This document shows positions 1 through 7,016 of a stretch of DNA of 10,787 nt, one piece after another. Source of the stretch: JABWAJ01 sp046153985. Lineage in GTDB: Bacteria; Bacteroidota; Bacteroidia; Chitinophagales; Saprospiraceae. Every line of letters begins with the position of its first letter. Positions within the stretch are counted from its first letter, which is position 1. Below the pieces are notes generated by a model. It searched no databases. It was given only the letters and a program-made list of their open reading frames with translations, and was not told where the DNA came from. Made by a program: the position numbers and the translations under genes. The stretch is from assembly GCA_046153985.1 (NCBI GenBank), contig JBJXFD010000662.1:1-10787 (forward strand). The letters run 5' to 3'.

Positions 1-19
1 AGAATCCTTCGAGGCCCAA

Positions 20-316
20 ATGTCGCTGCTCGAACGCGACATGGATTCGCAACAACAACAGGCTGCCTCTTCCTCTAAAACCGTGCGCCGGCCTCCAACC
101 GGTCTGGACGCCTTGATTCGAAGCACCATCGAGCCGGAAACAATGAATATTCAGGAATACCCCACCCGCCGTATCGTGCTCACTTTCGATGAAGAAAAAA
201 TCGAAAAACTGCAAAAAATTGCCAACGTCAAAAAGACGGTGTTAAAAGACATGATTTCGGAAATCGTTTCCAATTTCATTCGCACCTACGAAAAAAAGAA
301 GGGAAAGTCCGCTTGA
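20..316 (+). CDS. Small protein with possible ribbon-helix-helix C-terminus, perhaps 5'-truncated
   Basis: I do not recognise this gene firmly. From the ATG at 20 it encodes 98 residues. The first 35 or so are low-complexity and polar (QQQQ, SSS), followed by a short GLDALIRST segment. The last 50 residues have the pattern of a ribbon-helix-helix DNA-binding domain: a short strand (RRIVLTF), a helix (DEEKIEKLQKIANV), a turn and a second helix (LKDMISEIVSNFIRTYEKK), ending in a lysine-rich tail. Proteins of this shape are often small repressors or partition and mobilisation accessory factors, but no function can be assigned here. The reading frame is open upstream to base 2 with no stop, so the true start may lie outside the window. 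No strong ribosome binding site decides for the ATG at 20. No terminator is evident after it. Confidence 0.6.
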   Translation: MSLLERDMDSQQQQAASSSKTVRRPPTGLDALIRSTIEPETMNIQEYPTRRIVLTFDEEKIEKLQKIANVKKTVLKDMISEIVSNFIRTYEKKKGKSA

Positions 317-470
317 CCACGAATGCCCGTTTCCTGGCATCCCCCCATTTCCTCCCCTCATAAAATATCTTTAAAATCACGGCTTTTTTGTTTTTATAGA
401 ACAAAAATCACTTTCTTTATGCCGGAATGCATATAAAATTTTGAAGCAGGACTATTAAACCACTTTGCTT

Positions 471-2030
471 ATGAGCTTTGCGTTAACATTACTAATTGCC
501 GGTTGGATTTTTGTATTGATTTGGGTACCCATGGTGGTACTATCACAGCGAAAGATTCATCCAAAAGCATTATTCACTTTATTCTTTGCAGAACTCTGGG
601 AGCGTTTTTCCTTTTATGGAATGCGCGCCTTTTTAATTTTATACATGACCAAAGTCTTGTTTGAAAAGATAGAACAAGGCGAGGCCGATGCGCAGGCTTA
701 TGGTATTTATGGCGCCTTCAATGCGTTACTCTACGCTGCCCCCCTTGTGGGCGGCATGCTGGCGGATAAGGTACTTGGCTTCCGAAAGGCCGTTATTTTA
801 GGGGGTATTCTCATGGCGACTGCGCAGTTTCTGTTGGCGACCAATGCTTACATGAGTAATGAAGAAACCTTATTTTTCATCGCATTAGGATTGCTTGCTG
901 TGGGAAATGGCTTTTTCAAACCCAATATTTCCAGTTTTCTTGGCACTTTTTACGACCGAAACGACCGCCGAAAAGATGGCGCTTTCACGATTTTCTATAT
1001 GGGGATCAATGTCGGCGCTTTCCTGGCACCCTTAACCTGTGGCTACCTCGCCGAGGTACACTGGTCTCTGGGATTCCTTGCAGCGGGTGTTGGCATGCTG
1101 GTGGGCATCTTAGTCTTTTGGCGGAATATGCGCCTTTTTGAAGACAAAGGTTTGCCGCCTGATCCAGTAGGTTTAAAAAAGTCTGTATTCATGGGCTTAA
1201 ATGCAGAGTGGTTGATTTTATTAGGCACCCTTGCTTTTGTTCCCTTGTTTGCTTTCCTGATTAACGCTGAAGGCGTCACCACTTACATACTGATTATTGT
1301 TGGCATTGCCTGCATTGGATATTTATTGTACACCGCCTTTACTTCAGAGGATAAAGCGGATGGTCAGCGACTTCTGGCATTCATTGCTTTATTCTTCTTT
1401 CACATGATCTTTTGGGCGCTGTTCGAGCAGGCAGGCGGTTCGTTAAATATTCTTACCGACCGATATGTAGAAAAGCATGGGATTGAAACAGGACAATTCC
1501 AGGCCCTTAATGCACTTTACATCATTCTGTTAGCCCCCGTATTTACCTGGATTTGGGCTAAGTTAAATAAAATAGGCAAGGAACCCCGAACGCCCATCAA
1601 GTTCTTTTTTGCCTTGTTACAAATGGCGTTAGGCTTCTTTATCATCGTATTGGGGATAAAAAGTATTATTGATACAGCGGATACCGGAGCGCTGATCCCT
1701 GTCGTCTTCCTGATGTTGATGTACCTGTTCCATACGACAGGAGAACTGAGTTTGTCTCCAGTCGGGCTTTCCGTTGTGACCAAATTATCGCCTGCAAAAA
1801 CAGTTGGTTTTGTAATGGGCGCGTGGTTCCTTTCTATTGCCTTTGGGCACAAGATCGGCGGTTACCTGGGCCAACTCACCTCACCACCTGAAGGGGCGAG
1901 TAAGGCCGAAGAATTGACACTTTTTGCTCAAGTCTATATGAACTCAGGAGTCTACATTGTATTGGGCGCAGCAGCTTTTCTGCTGATTGTCTCACCCATT
2001 ATGAAAAGGTGGATGCACGGCGTGCATTAA
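471..2030 (+). CDS. Proton-dependent oligopeptide transporter (POT/PTR2 family, MFS)
   Basis: This is an inner-membrane symporter expected to import di- and tripeptides with protons. It has the POT hallmarks: the ExxER motif (E41, E44, R45, within ELWERFSFYG), the conserved loop GGMLADKVLGFRKAVILGG (94-112), the PTR2 signature FYMGINVGAFLAP (175-187), FWALFEQ with E319 in the mid-protein helix, and GELSLSPVGLSVVTKLSP (424-441). Length is 519 residues, normal for bacterial members of the family. I chose the ATG at 471 over the in-frame TTG at 465 because ATG is preferred and only two residues separate them. An extra hydrophobic helix (residues 1-25) precedes the usual HPKALFTLFFAELWERF start of the family. 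The gene is followed directly by a strong terminator and seems to be transcribed alone. The 154 bases upstream are AT-rich, and no confident promoter was found there. Family assignment is sure; the exact substrate is not. Confidence 0.96.
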   Translation: MSFALTLLIAGWIFVLIWVPMVVLSQRKIHPKALFTLFFAELWERFSFYGMRAFLILYMTKVLFEKIEQGEADAQAYGIYGAFNALLYAAPLVGGMLADKVLGFRKAVILGGILMATAQFLLATNAYMSNEETLFFIALGLLAVGNGFFKPNISSFLGTFYDRNDRRKDGAFTIFYMGINVGAFLAPLTCGYLAEVHWSLGFLAAGVGMLVGILVFWRNMRLFEDKGLPPDPVGLKKSVFMGLNAEWLILLGTLAFVPLFAFLINAEGVTTYILIIVGIACIGYLLYTAFTSEDKADGQRLLAFIALFFFHMIFWALFEQAGGSLNILTDRYVEKHGIETGQFQALNALYIILLAPVFTWIWAKLNKIGKEPRTPIKFFFALLQMALGFFIIVLGIKSIIDTADTGALIPVVFLMLMYLFHTTGELSLSPVGLSVVTKLSPAKTVGFVMGAWFLSIAFGHKIGGYLGQLTSPPEGASKAEELTLFAQVYMNSGVYIVLGAAAFLLIVSPIMKRWMHGVH

Positions 2031-2042
2031 ACCTGATGAAGT

Positions 2043-2090
2043 AAAAACAAAATGCCGGACACCTCAACGTGCTTCCGGCATTTTGTTTTT
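2043..2090. terminator. Bidirectional intrinsic terminator with perfect 17-bp arms
   Basis: The left arm AAAAACAAAATGCCGGA (2043-2059) is the exact reverse complement of the right arm TCCGGCATTTTGTTTTT (2074-2090), with a 14-base loop. The GC-rich core TGCCGGA lies next to the loop, and the outer part gives a T run on either strand. It sits 12 bases after the transporter stop codon, so it most likely ends that transcript. Confidence 0.88.
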
Positions 2091-2093
2091 TAG

Positions 2094-2102
2094 TATGTTT
2101 GT
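2094..2102 (+). promoter_or_regulatory. Candidate Bacteroidota -7 promoter box for the small membrane protein gene
   Basis: TATGTTTGT matches the Bacteroidota -7 consensus TAnnTTTGY and starts four bases after the terminator's right arm. No good -33 TTTG was found at the usual distance; that position falls inside the terminator hairpin. If used, the transcript would start near 2108 and leave a leader of about 23 bases before the ATG at 2131. This supports 2131 as the start over the in-frame ATG at 2095, which lies inside the box. Confidence 0.4.
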
Positions 2103-2130
2103 TTTTCAAAAATTTGTAAACCGTAGCGCC

Positions 2131-2598
2131 ATGAATAGCTTTTTTAAACAATTGAGCACCATTTTTTATGCACTTGCCGCCGGTCAGTTGTTGTTTTGTG
2201 CCGTAGCCGTATTCTTGAGGAAACAGGGCACGGCCGCCTTTGACGAAGCTTCCATCGAGAACTCGACGCTGACCATGGTGACGCCTTTTCTTGCGCTGGC
2301 CGCGTTTACCGCTGCCTGGTTTGTCCACAAAATGCGAGCATCACAAGGCATGGGCAGGAAAAACCTGAGTGAAAAAACGATGCATTACCGCACCACTGTA
2401 TTGCTGCGCTCGGCGATGATCGAAGGGGCAAATATCATATTGCTGGTCGCTTATCTGCTCAGCGGGCGTCCTATTCATTTGGCATGGTTCGTTGCGGGCA
2501 TGCTGTTATTTTTCTATTTCCGACCTTCACCCGCCAATTTTGTACGCGATTACCAGCTTTCTTTTGATGAAGCAACGCAATTGACCAAAGACAACTAA
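2131..2598 (+). CDS. Conserved-looking small integral membrane protein, function unknown
   Basis: It encodes 155 residues with four likely membrane helices: about 10-29 (IFYALAAGQLLFCAVAVFL), 48-66 (LTMVTPFLALAAFTAAWFV), 93-112 (around the RSAMIEGANIILLVAYLLSG segment) and 115-130 (IHLAWFVAGMLLFFYF). The basic loop 67-90 and the charged tail RPSPANFVRDYQLSFDEATQL suggest a folded cytoplasmic end. There is no catalytic motif and I do not recognise a named family. I chose the ATG at 2131 because the upstream in-frame starts (TTG 2083, ATG 2095) lie inside the terminator or the candidate promoter. The gene converges with the SurA-like gene, and its TAA directly abuts that gene's stop codon. Confidence 0.75.
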   Translation: MNSFFKQLSTIFYALAAGQLLFCAVAVFLRKQGTAAFDEASIENSTLTMVTPFLALAAFTAAWFVHKMRASQGMGRKNLSEKTMHYRTTVLLRSAMIEGANIILLVAYLLSGRPIHLAWFVAGMLLFFYFRPSPANFVRDYQLSFDEATQLTKDN

Positions 2599-3957
2599 TT
2601 ATGGTTTCAATTTTTCCTTTCGCCAGCGCACGATATTGGGGCAGCCATTGTATAAATTATCAACCGCAATATAGGTAGACCCTGTTTTTTCATCCACCCA
2701 GCTGCTGATGAATTCGCTTTGCTTGGCCTGAATCGCAGCCGTCTGGATTTTAGAATAATCTTGTTTCAGGTTGGCGCGGTGTGGCACAGTGCGCGATTGC
2801 AGCAAAATAATGCGGAAATAGGCATCGCCGGAAGGGTCGGTGAATTCAAAAGGCGAAGAAACGCCGCCTACTTTCATGGTATCAATTGCAAAGTAGACAT
2901 CGGGATCCAGGTCGCCAACTTCAAAGAAGGTATTTCCGGTAGCGGGATTCACCATGCGCCCATCGTTGTTGTAGCTCTGGACGGTTTTGTCAGAAAAGCG
3001 CTTCACCGCGATAGAAAAAGAGAGCGAATCTTTCAGAATCAACTGCCGAACCGAGTCTAAATGATTCCGGGCCAGTTCAATGTCTTCATCCGTAATCTCC
3101 GGCCTGACCAAAATGTGGCGCAAGTGGATGGAATTGCCCCTGCGTTCCAGCATCTGGACGATGTGAAAGCCAAACTCCGATTCAAAAACCGGCGAAATTT
3201 CGTCTTTTTCTAATTTGTAGGCCGCGGCTTCAAACGCTGGCACAAACTTGCCGCGTTTGGCCCACCCCAGATCGCCGCCAGCGCGGGCCGAACCGTCGTC
3301 AGAGAATTTTTGGGCCATCGCCTCAAAGGGTTCTTTATCTTCTACGATGCGGCGGCGGATTTCCTCCAGCTTGTCAACAGACTTTTTTCGCTGTTCCGGA
3401 TTAATCTTAGGTTTGTAAACGATTTCGCCGATTTCCACTTCTGAGTTAAAGTAGGGTAAACTATCCCGGGGAATCTGCTCAAAGAATTTTTTTACCTCAG
3501 AGGGCGTCACAGTAATCCCTGCCATGACTTTAGAGCGCATGCGTTCCACCAGCAACTGGTTGCGGAGGTCCTCTCTAAACTGCTCTTTTACCTGGCTGAT
3601 CGTTTGGCCGTAATAGGCTTCAAACTGGGTCATATCATTGTTCATCAGGGTAAGGATGCGGTCAATGCGTGCATTGAGTTGTGTTTCCACCTCATCGTCG
3701 CTTACCTCCACACTGTCTAATTTTGCCTGATTGAGCAGCAACTTGGTCACCAGAATGTTGTCCAAAATAGCGCAACGGGCATTCGGCGGGATCACCCCTT
3801 TTTGGGCCTCCATCAGGGCGTGTTGTTCTTCCACATCAGAAAGCAGTACCAGCTCACCACCAATGGTAGCCACCACTTTGTCAATTACCTGCGATTGGGC
3901 AAACAAAAAGCCCGACGCGAGCATCATCAAAATTAAATTACAAATCAAATATCTCAT
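2599..3957 (-). CDS. surA: SurA-like periplasmic chaperone / parvulin peptidyl-prolyl isomerase
   Basis: This is a periplasmic folding factor for outer-membrane proteins, last gene of a three-gene operon. A signal peptide covers residues 1-20 (hydrophobic stretch ending GFLFA, then QSQ). The N-terminal chaperone domain follows (VIDKVVATIGGELVLLSDVEEQ, typical of SurA_N; about 24-165). Parvulin domain 1 spans about 175-272 and has GGDLGWAKRGKFVPAFE and the closing GFHIVQ, but its first strand reads VEIGEIVYKP and lacks the usual histidine. Parvulin domain 2 spans about 277-390 and has the first-strand histidine (HLRHILVRP), but its closing strand is YFRIILL with no histidine, and its middle is divergent. 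A short C-terminal segment may pack back on the N-domain, as in E. coli SurA. Length is 452 residues against 428 for E. coli SurA. The start is 49 bases after the upstream gene's stop codon. Orthology to SurA is inferred from layout. Confidence 0.87.
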   Translation of the reverse strand: MRYLICNLILMMLASGFLFAQSQVIDKVVATIGGELVLLSDVEEQHALMEAQKGVIPPNARCAILDNILVTKLLLNQAKLDSVEVSDDEVETQLNARIDRILTLMNNDMTQFEAYYGQTISQVKEQFREDLRNQLLVERMRSKVMAGITVTPSEVKKFFEQIPRDSLPYFNSEVEIGEIVYKPKINPEQRKKSVDKLEEIRRRIVEDKEPFEAMAQKFSDDGSARAGGDLGWAKRGKFVPAFEAAAYKLEKDEISPVFESEFGFHIVQMLERRGNSIHLRHILVRPEITDEDIELARNHLDSVRQLILKDSLSFSIAVKRFSDKTVQSYNNDGRMVNPATGNTFFEVGDLDPDVYFAIDTMKVGGVSSPFEFTDPSGDAYFRIILLQSRTVPHRANLKQDYSKIQTAAIQAKQSEFISSWVDEKTGSTYIAVDNLYNGCPNIVRWRKEKLKP

Positions 3958-4006
3958 GGATGGCGATTAAGTGCGTTTTTGCAAAAGAAAGGGTGTACGC
4001 GCAGCA

Positions 4007-4882
4007 TTAGTTTTCTTCATAGTAAACCTGAACATTGCCCCGTCGGATAGCGCGTTCGTACATCTCCTCTTTTTTCTGTTCCAATAGCTTTATTTTACGC
4101 TGATGTAAAATATATTTCCGGGCCTGTTCTTCGATGTATTCAAGCGGAGCGATATCTTTTCGGTTTTTTACTTCAAAAACCTTGAACAAGTATTCAAACC
4201 GCCCGTCGCGTTGGATAAAATCCAGCTTGGCGCTGATGTTGTCCGCCGTCAGGGTTCCTTTCGGCAGTTGTTCCGCAATGTCCTCTACACTGTACCAGGT
4301 TGCCTTGTCCAGCAAATGGGCTTCGGCATGGCTGTTGCAGTAATTGACCAGGGCGGAAAAGTTCTTCTTGTTATCGCTGCCCGACCACAGATCCCTCAGT
4401 TTTTCAGCTTCCGGCACCGGCAAGGGCACTTTCACTAAATAGCAACGGACGATCGGCGTTTCAAGTTGGTACTGTTCTTTATTTTTTTCGTAGAAAGCGT
4501 GCAATTCGTCTTGCGTGATCATGGAATCGAGCAACTCTTCCACGAGGATTTTTTCATAGTTATTGCGAATGAGCGAAGCGCGATAGTCCCGAACCAATTT
4601 ATCAATATTGAGGTCGCTGGGAATATTGCGCTCCGCCTCGTGCAACAACAGCGCTTCGCGGATCCACCGTTCGGCGTAAGCACTAATGATCAGCGCGCTG
4701 TCGCTTGAAGAGGTTCCATCCGGAAACATACCATCCAATTCAGACAGGTACAACATCTTGTTGTTCGCTTTGACCAACACTTTGTCTTCCGGAGCTTTGC
4801 CTCCAATCCACTGGCACGAAACGCCGCAACCCATACAGATCAACAGCGCGCTGACAATATTTAGAAACGTTAGTCTGTTCAT
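4007..4882 (-). CDS. Putative lipoprotein, SurA/PpiC-like and probably non-catalytic
   Basis: It encodes 291 residues. The N-terminus (MNRLTFLNIVSALLICMGCGVSC) is a hydrophobic export signal containing cysteines 16, 19 and 23. The GVSC and CMGC contexts resemble lipoboxes but are not ideal, so lipidation is likely but not certain. The mature part begins like a SurA N-domain (VLVKANNKMLYLSELDGMFPDG), then a helical region (60-135), then a segment laid out like a parvulin fold (VRCYLVKVPLP at about 144-154, FEYLFKVFEVKNR at about 228-240) without the HIL and GxHxI histidines. It ends in a charged helix (about 248-280). A chaperone or scaffold role without isomerase activity is my inference. Its ATG overlaps the upstream stop codon (ATGA), so the two genes are probably translationally coupled. 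Confidence 0.8.
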   Translation of the reverse strand: MNRLTFLNIVSALLICMGCGVSCQWIGGKAPEDKVLVKANNKMLYLSELDGMFPDGTSSSDSALIISAYAERWIREALLLHEAERNIPSDLNIDKLVRDYRASLIRNNYEKILVEELLDSMITQDELHAFYEKNKEQYQLETPIVRCYLVKVPLPVPEAEKLRDLWSGSDNKKNFSALVNYCNSHAEAHLLDKATWYSVEDIAEQLPKGTLTADNISAKLDFIQRDGRFEYLFKVFEVKNRKDIAPLEYIEEQARKYILHQRKIKLLEQKKEEMYERAIRRGNVQVYYEEN

Positions 4883-6855
4883 TTTTTCTTAACCAGACTT
4901 TCCAATACTTTTTCGTTCACTTTCACTTTGTACGTGTTTTTCAGCTCATCCACCCACTGCCGCTCCAGGGTATCCTGGTAATCCGCGACCACATAGCCCC
5001 GCGCTTCAGAAAGCGTTTTTTCAGCCGGCGGCAGCAATTCTTCTATTTTTAAAAAGCGAATTGTTTTGGTCCGGGCGTTTTCGTCAACTGGCCCCATTGC
5101 GCCTTTATTCCACTCTACGCCTTTCAATTCCTGGCTTTTTCCTTTTTCGAAAGTCCGCGACTCAACATTCACTAAGATTTTTTCTTCTGAGTTGAATTTC
5201 GCTTTGACTTCATCTGCGCTGTGGGTTTGTGCATAAGCACGAATGCCGTCTACCTGATCTTTGTTTTCAATGCTGATGCGGTAAACACTGGTTACAGCGC
5301 GGTCTTCCCAGCGGTATTTGCCTTTTATGGTTTCAAAAAACTTTGCCAACCCCAGGCTGTCTTCGGATGCTTTGTCCCAAACCAGCACTTTGGTCGCTTC
5401 AAACAACAGGATGCCTTCTTCGTATTCCCGCATCAACGACTTGAAATCGGGGTATTTGGCTTCCAATTGCGTTTCTTCGTACTTCATGCACTGTTCGTTC
5501 ACGAACTCCTGATAGAGCGCCTTGGCAGCTTTCTGTACTTCGCCGGTTTTGGCCTGGCGAACGCGGGTTGCCCCTGCACGACCTAAATAATCCGTAAAGT
5601 CGCCTAAGGTAACTTTAAAATCCTTTCCCAGTTTAAACAAAAGCTCCTTAGACTTTACTTCGGGCGCTTTCCATTTGAATGTCAGGAAAGAATCAGGCAG
5701 CGTTGCAGCGTATCCATTCAATACGTCCGCGTATTCTGTGAACTTCGCGTCGCGCTTGATGCGTTCCAGCATCGCAATTTTGGCCTGCTCGAAACGGCCA
5801 TCCTTGCGAATCGCATTATCTAAACGACTCTTTTCTGTGCTATATGGTTGTATGTCTTTTTTGCTGATGCGCTTGATGATGTGCCAGCCAACGCTACTTT
5901 CGAAAGGCATGCTGTATTCGCCGTCTTTTTTGAGGTTGAAAGCGGCCTCTTCAAAGCTGGGTTCGTAGCGGCTGATGCTGATGAAGCCGATATAGCCGTT
6001 GCGCTGCGCAGTGGGCGTGTCTTCCGACAAGGACATGGCCATTTTATCAAAATCGCCGCCGGTTTTCAACACCTGATAAATGCTGTCAATCCGGTTTTTG
6101 GCAATTGCACGGTCGTTTTCCGTTTTCCGAATAAGGATGTGCGCGATTTCTACTTCGCCGCGGGCAGGCCGGCGGGCATTCACTTTAATAATATGATACC
6201 CTGCATTGCTGCGCAGCGGGTTGGATATTTTTCCAACTGGCAGGCTATACGCAGCATTTTCCAGCGCATAAAGCCCAGCCGGAAATACTGCAGTAATGAA
6301 CCCGATCTTGCCGCCATTGCGCGCCGCTGATTTGTCAGCCGACATTTCGCGGGCAACTACTTCAAAAGGATCCCCGCCATCAAGTCTTTTTTTGATGTCG
6401 AGCGCTTTCTGAAAAGCAGCCAGCGTATCTGCCGGGGTAGCTTCGGGCATTAGCGTGACCAATACGTGGCTGATGTCCACATCCTGCTTGATCCGTTCAT
6501 AAGCTTCCAGCAGCAGTTTTTCCGTCACAGCCTTATCTATAAGGTAAGAGTCGGCAAGCTGCTTGCGGTAGCCATTCAGTTCTTCTTTTAGTTGCGATAC
6601 CGTATCAAGGCGCATGTCTTTGGCCTTTTGTACCTTCAGTTTGAATTTGGTGTACAAGTCGAGGTACTCATCCAGCGACTTTTTGGAAAAATCCGCATTT
6701 TTGCCATTGGTTTTGCTGTAGATGTACGTGAATTCAGAAACGTGAACCGGCGTATTCTCCACAGTGAACAACACAGGGTCATTGGCGGATTGTGCGGCTG
6801 CCGATAGAGTCAGGAGCATGGCAGCTCCGGCACACATCAATACTTTACTCATCAT
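4879..6855 (-). CDS. Periplasmic peptidyl-prolyl isomerase with two parvulin (PpiC) domains
   Basis: This is the first gene of the folding-factor operon, 658 residues. A signal peptide covers about 1-22 (VLMCAGAAMLLTLSAAAQ). An N-terminal helical chaperone region follows (VLFTVENTPVHVSEFTYIYSK, about 28-120). Parvulin domain 1 (about 126-227) has both signature histidines: DISHVLVTL and GYHIIKV. Parvulin domain 2 (about 235-332) also has both: EIAHILIRK and GWHIIKR. Both domains therefore look catalytically able. The C-terminal 320 residues are a long region without a motif I recognise and end in a charged tail (LESLVKKK). It acts on secreted and outer-membrane proteins in the periplasm by family knowledge. 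The start has two adjacent ATG codons (6855 and 6852); either could be used. A candidate -7 promoter box and a palindrome lie upstream. Confidence 0.9.
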   Translation of the reverse strand: MMSKVLMCAGAAMLLTLSAAAQSANDPVLFTVENTPVHVSEFTYIYSKTNGKNADFSKKSLDEYLDLYTKFKLKVQKAKDMRLDTVSQLKEELNGYRKQLADSYLIDKAVTEKLLLEAYERIKQDVDISHVLVTLMPEATPADTLAAFQKALDIKKRLDGGDPFEVVAREMSADKSAARNGGKIGFITAVFPAGLYALENAAYSLPVGKISNPLRSNAGYHIIKVNARRPARGEVEIAHILIRKTENDRAIAKNRIDSIYQVLKTGGDFDKMAMSLSEDTPTAQRNGYIGFISISRYEPSFEEAAFNLKKDGEYSMPFESSVGWHIIKRISKKDIQPYSTEKSRLDNAIRKDGRFEQAKIAMLERIKRDAKFTEYADVLNGYAATLPDSFLTFKWKAPEVKSKELLFKLGKDFKVTLGDFTDYLGRAGATRVRQAKTGEVQKAAKALYQEFVNEQCMKYEETQLEAKYPDFKSLMREYEEGILLFEATKVLVWDKASEDSLGLAKFFETIKGKYRWEDRAVTSVYRISIENKDQVDGIRAYAQTHSADEVKAKFNSEEKILVNVESRTFEKGKSQELKGVEWNKGAMGPVDENARTKTIRFLKIEELLPPAEKTLSEARGYVVADYQDTLERQWVDELKNTYKVKVNEKVLESLVKKK

Positions 6856-6900
6856 TGCGATTCTGTTTTATGTTTCGCCTACGTTTATAAAAGAATTCGG

Positions 6901-6916
6901 TTGCCCAAGTGGGCAA
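6901..6916. repeat. 16-bp palindrome in the leader of the parvulin operon
   Basis: TTGCCCA and TGGGCAA form perfect 7-bp arms around a 2-base centre. On the operon strand it lies just downstream of the candidate -7 box and about 40 bases before the ATG. It has the size of a dimeric regulator's operator. As RNA it could make a 6-bp stem with a 4-base loop. No regulator can be named. Confidence 0.5.
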
Positions 6917-6925
6917 AAAAACGCC

Positions 6926-6934
6926 GCAAAATTA
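6926..6934 (-). promoter_or_regulatory. Candidate -7 promoter box of the parvulin operon
   Basis: On the - strand this reads TAATTTTGC, an exact match to the Bacteroidota -7 consensus TAnnTTTGY. It would start transcription near 6920, giving a leader of about 65 bases before the ATG at 6855. No clear -33 TTTG was found at the right distance. Confidence 0.5.
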
Positions 6935-7016
6935 GTAAATATTTGACAGCGAGCCCTGAATAATTCCGAGAAGGCAAGCTTGCGTCATCTGGACAACAAT
7001 CTGCCGACCTCCAAAA

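Noticed and set aside
323..340. ATGCC / GGCAT hairpin after the first gene
   Set aside because: Only five pairs, followed by C's and not by T's; not a convincing terminator.
385..407. AT-only inverted repeat TTTTTGTT / AACAAAAA upstream of the transporter
   Set aside because: Weak 8-bp pairing with almost no G or C; easily expected in an AT-rich gap and not a credible terminator or operator.
2083..2130. N-terminal extension of the small membrane protein from TTG 2083 or ATG 2095
   Set aside because: These starts lie in the terminator arm or the -7 box; the ATG at 2131 gives a sensible leader and protein start.
5848..6330. 160-residue + strand reading frame inside the large parvulin gene
   Set aside because: It is antisense to a clear two-domain parvulin gene and has no domain of its own; open frames opposite real genes are common at this base composition.
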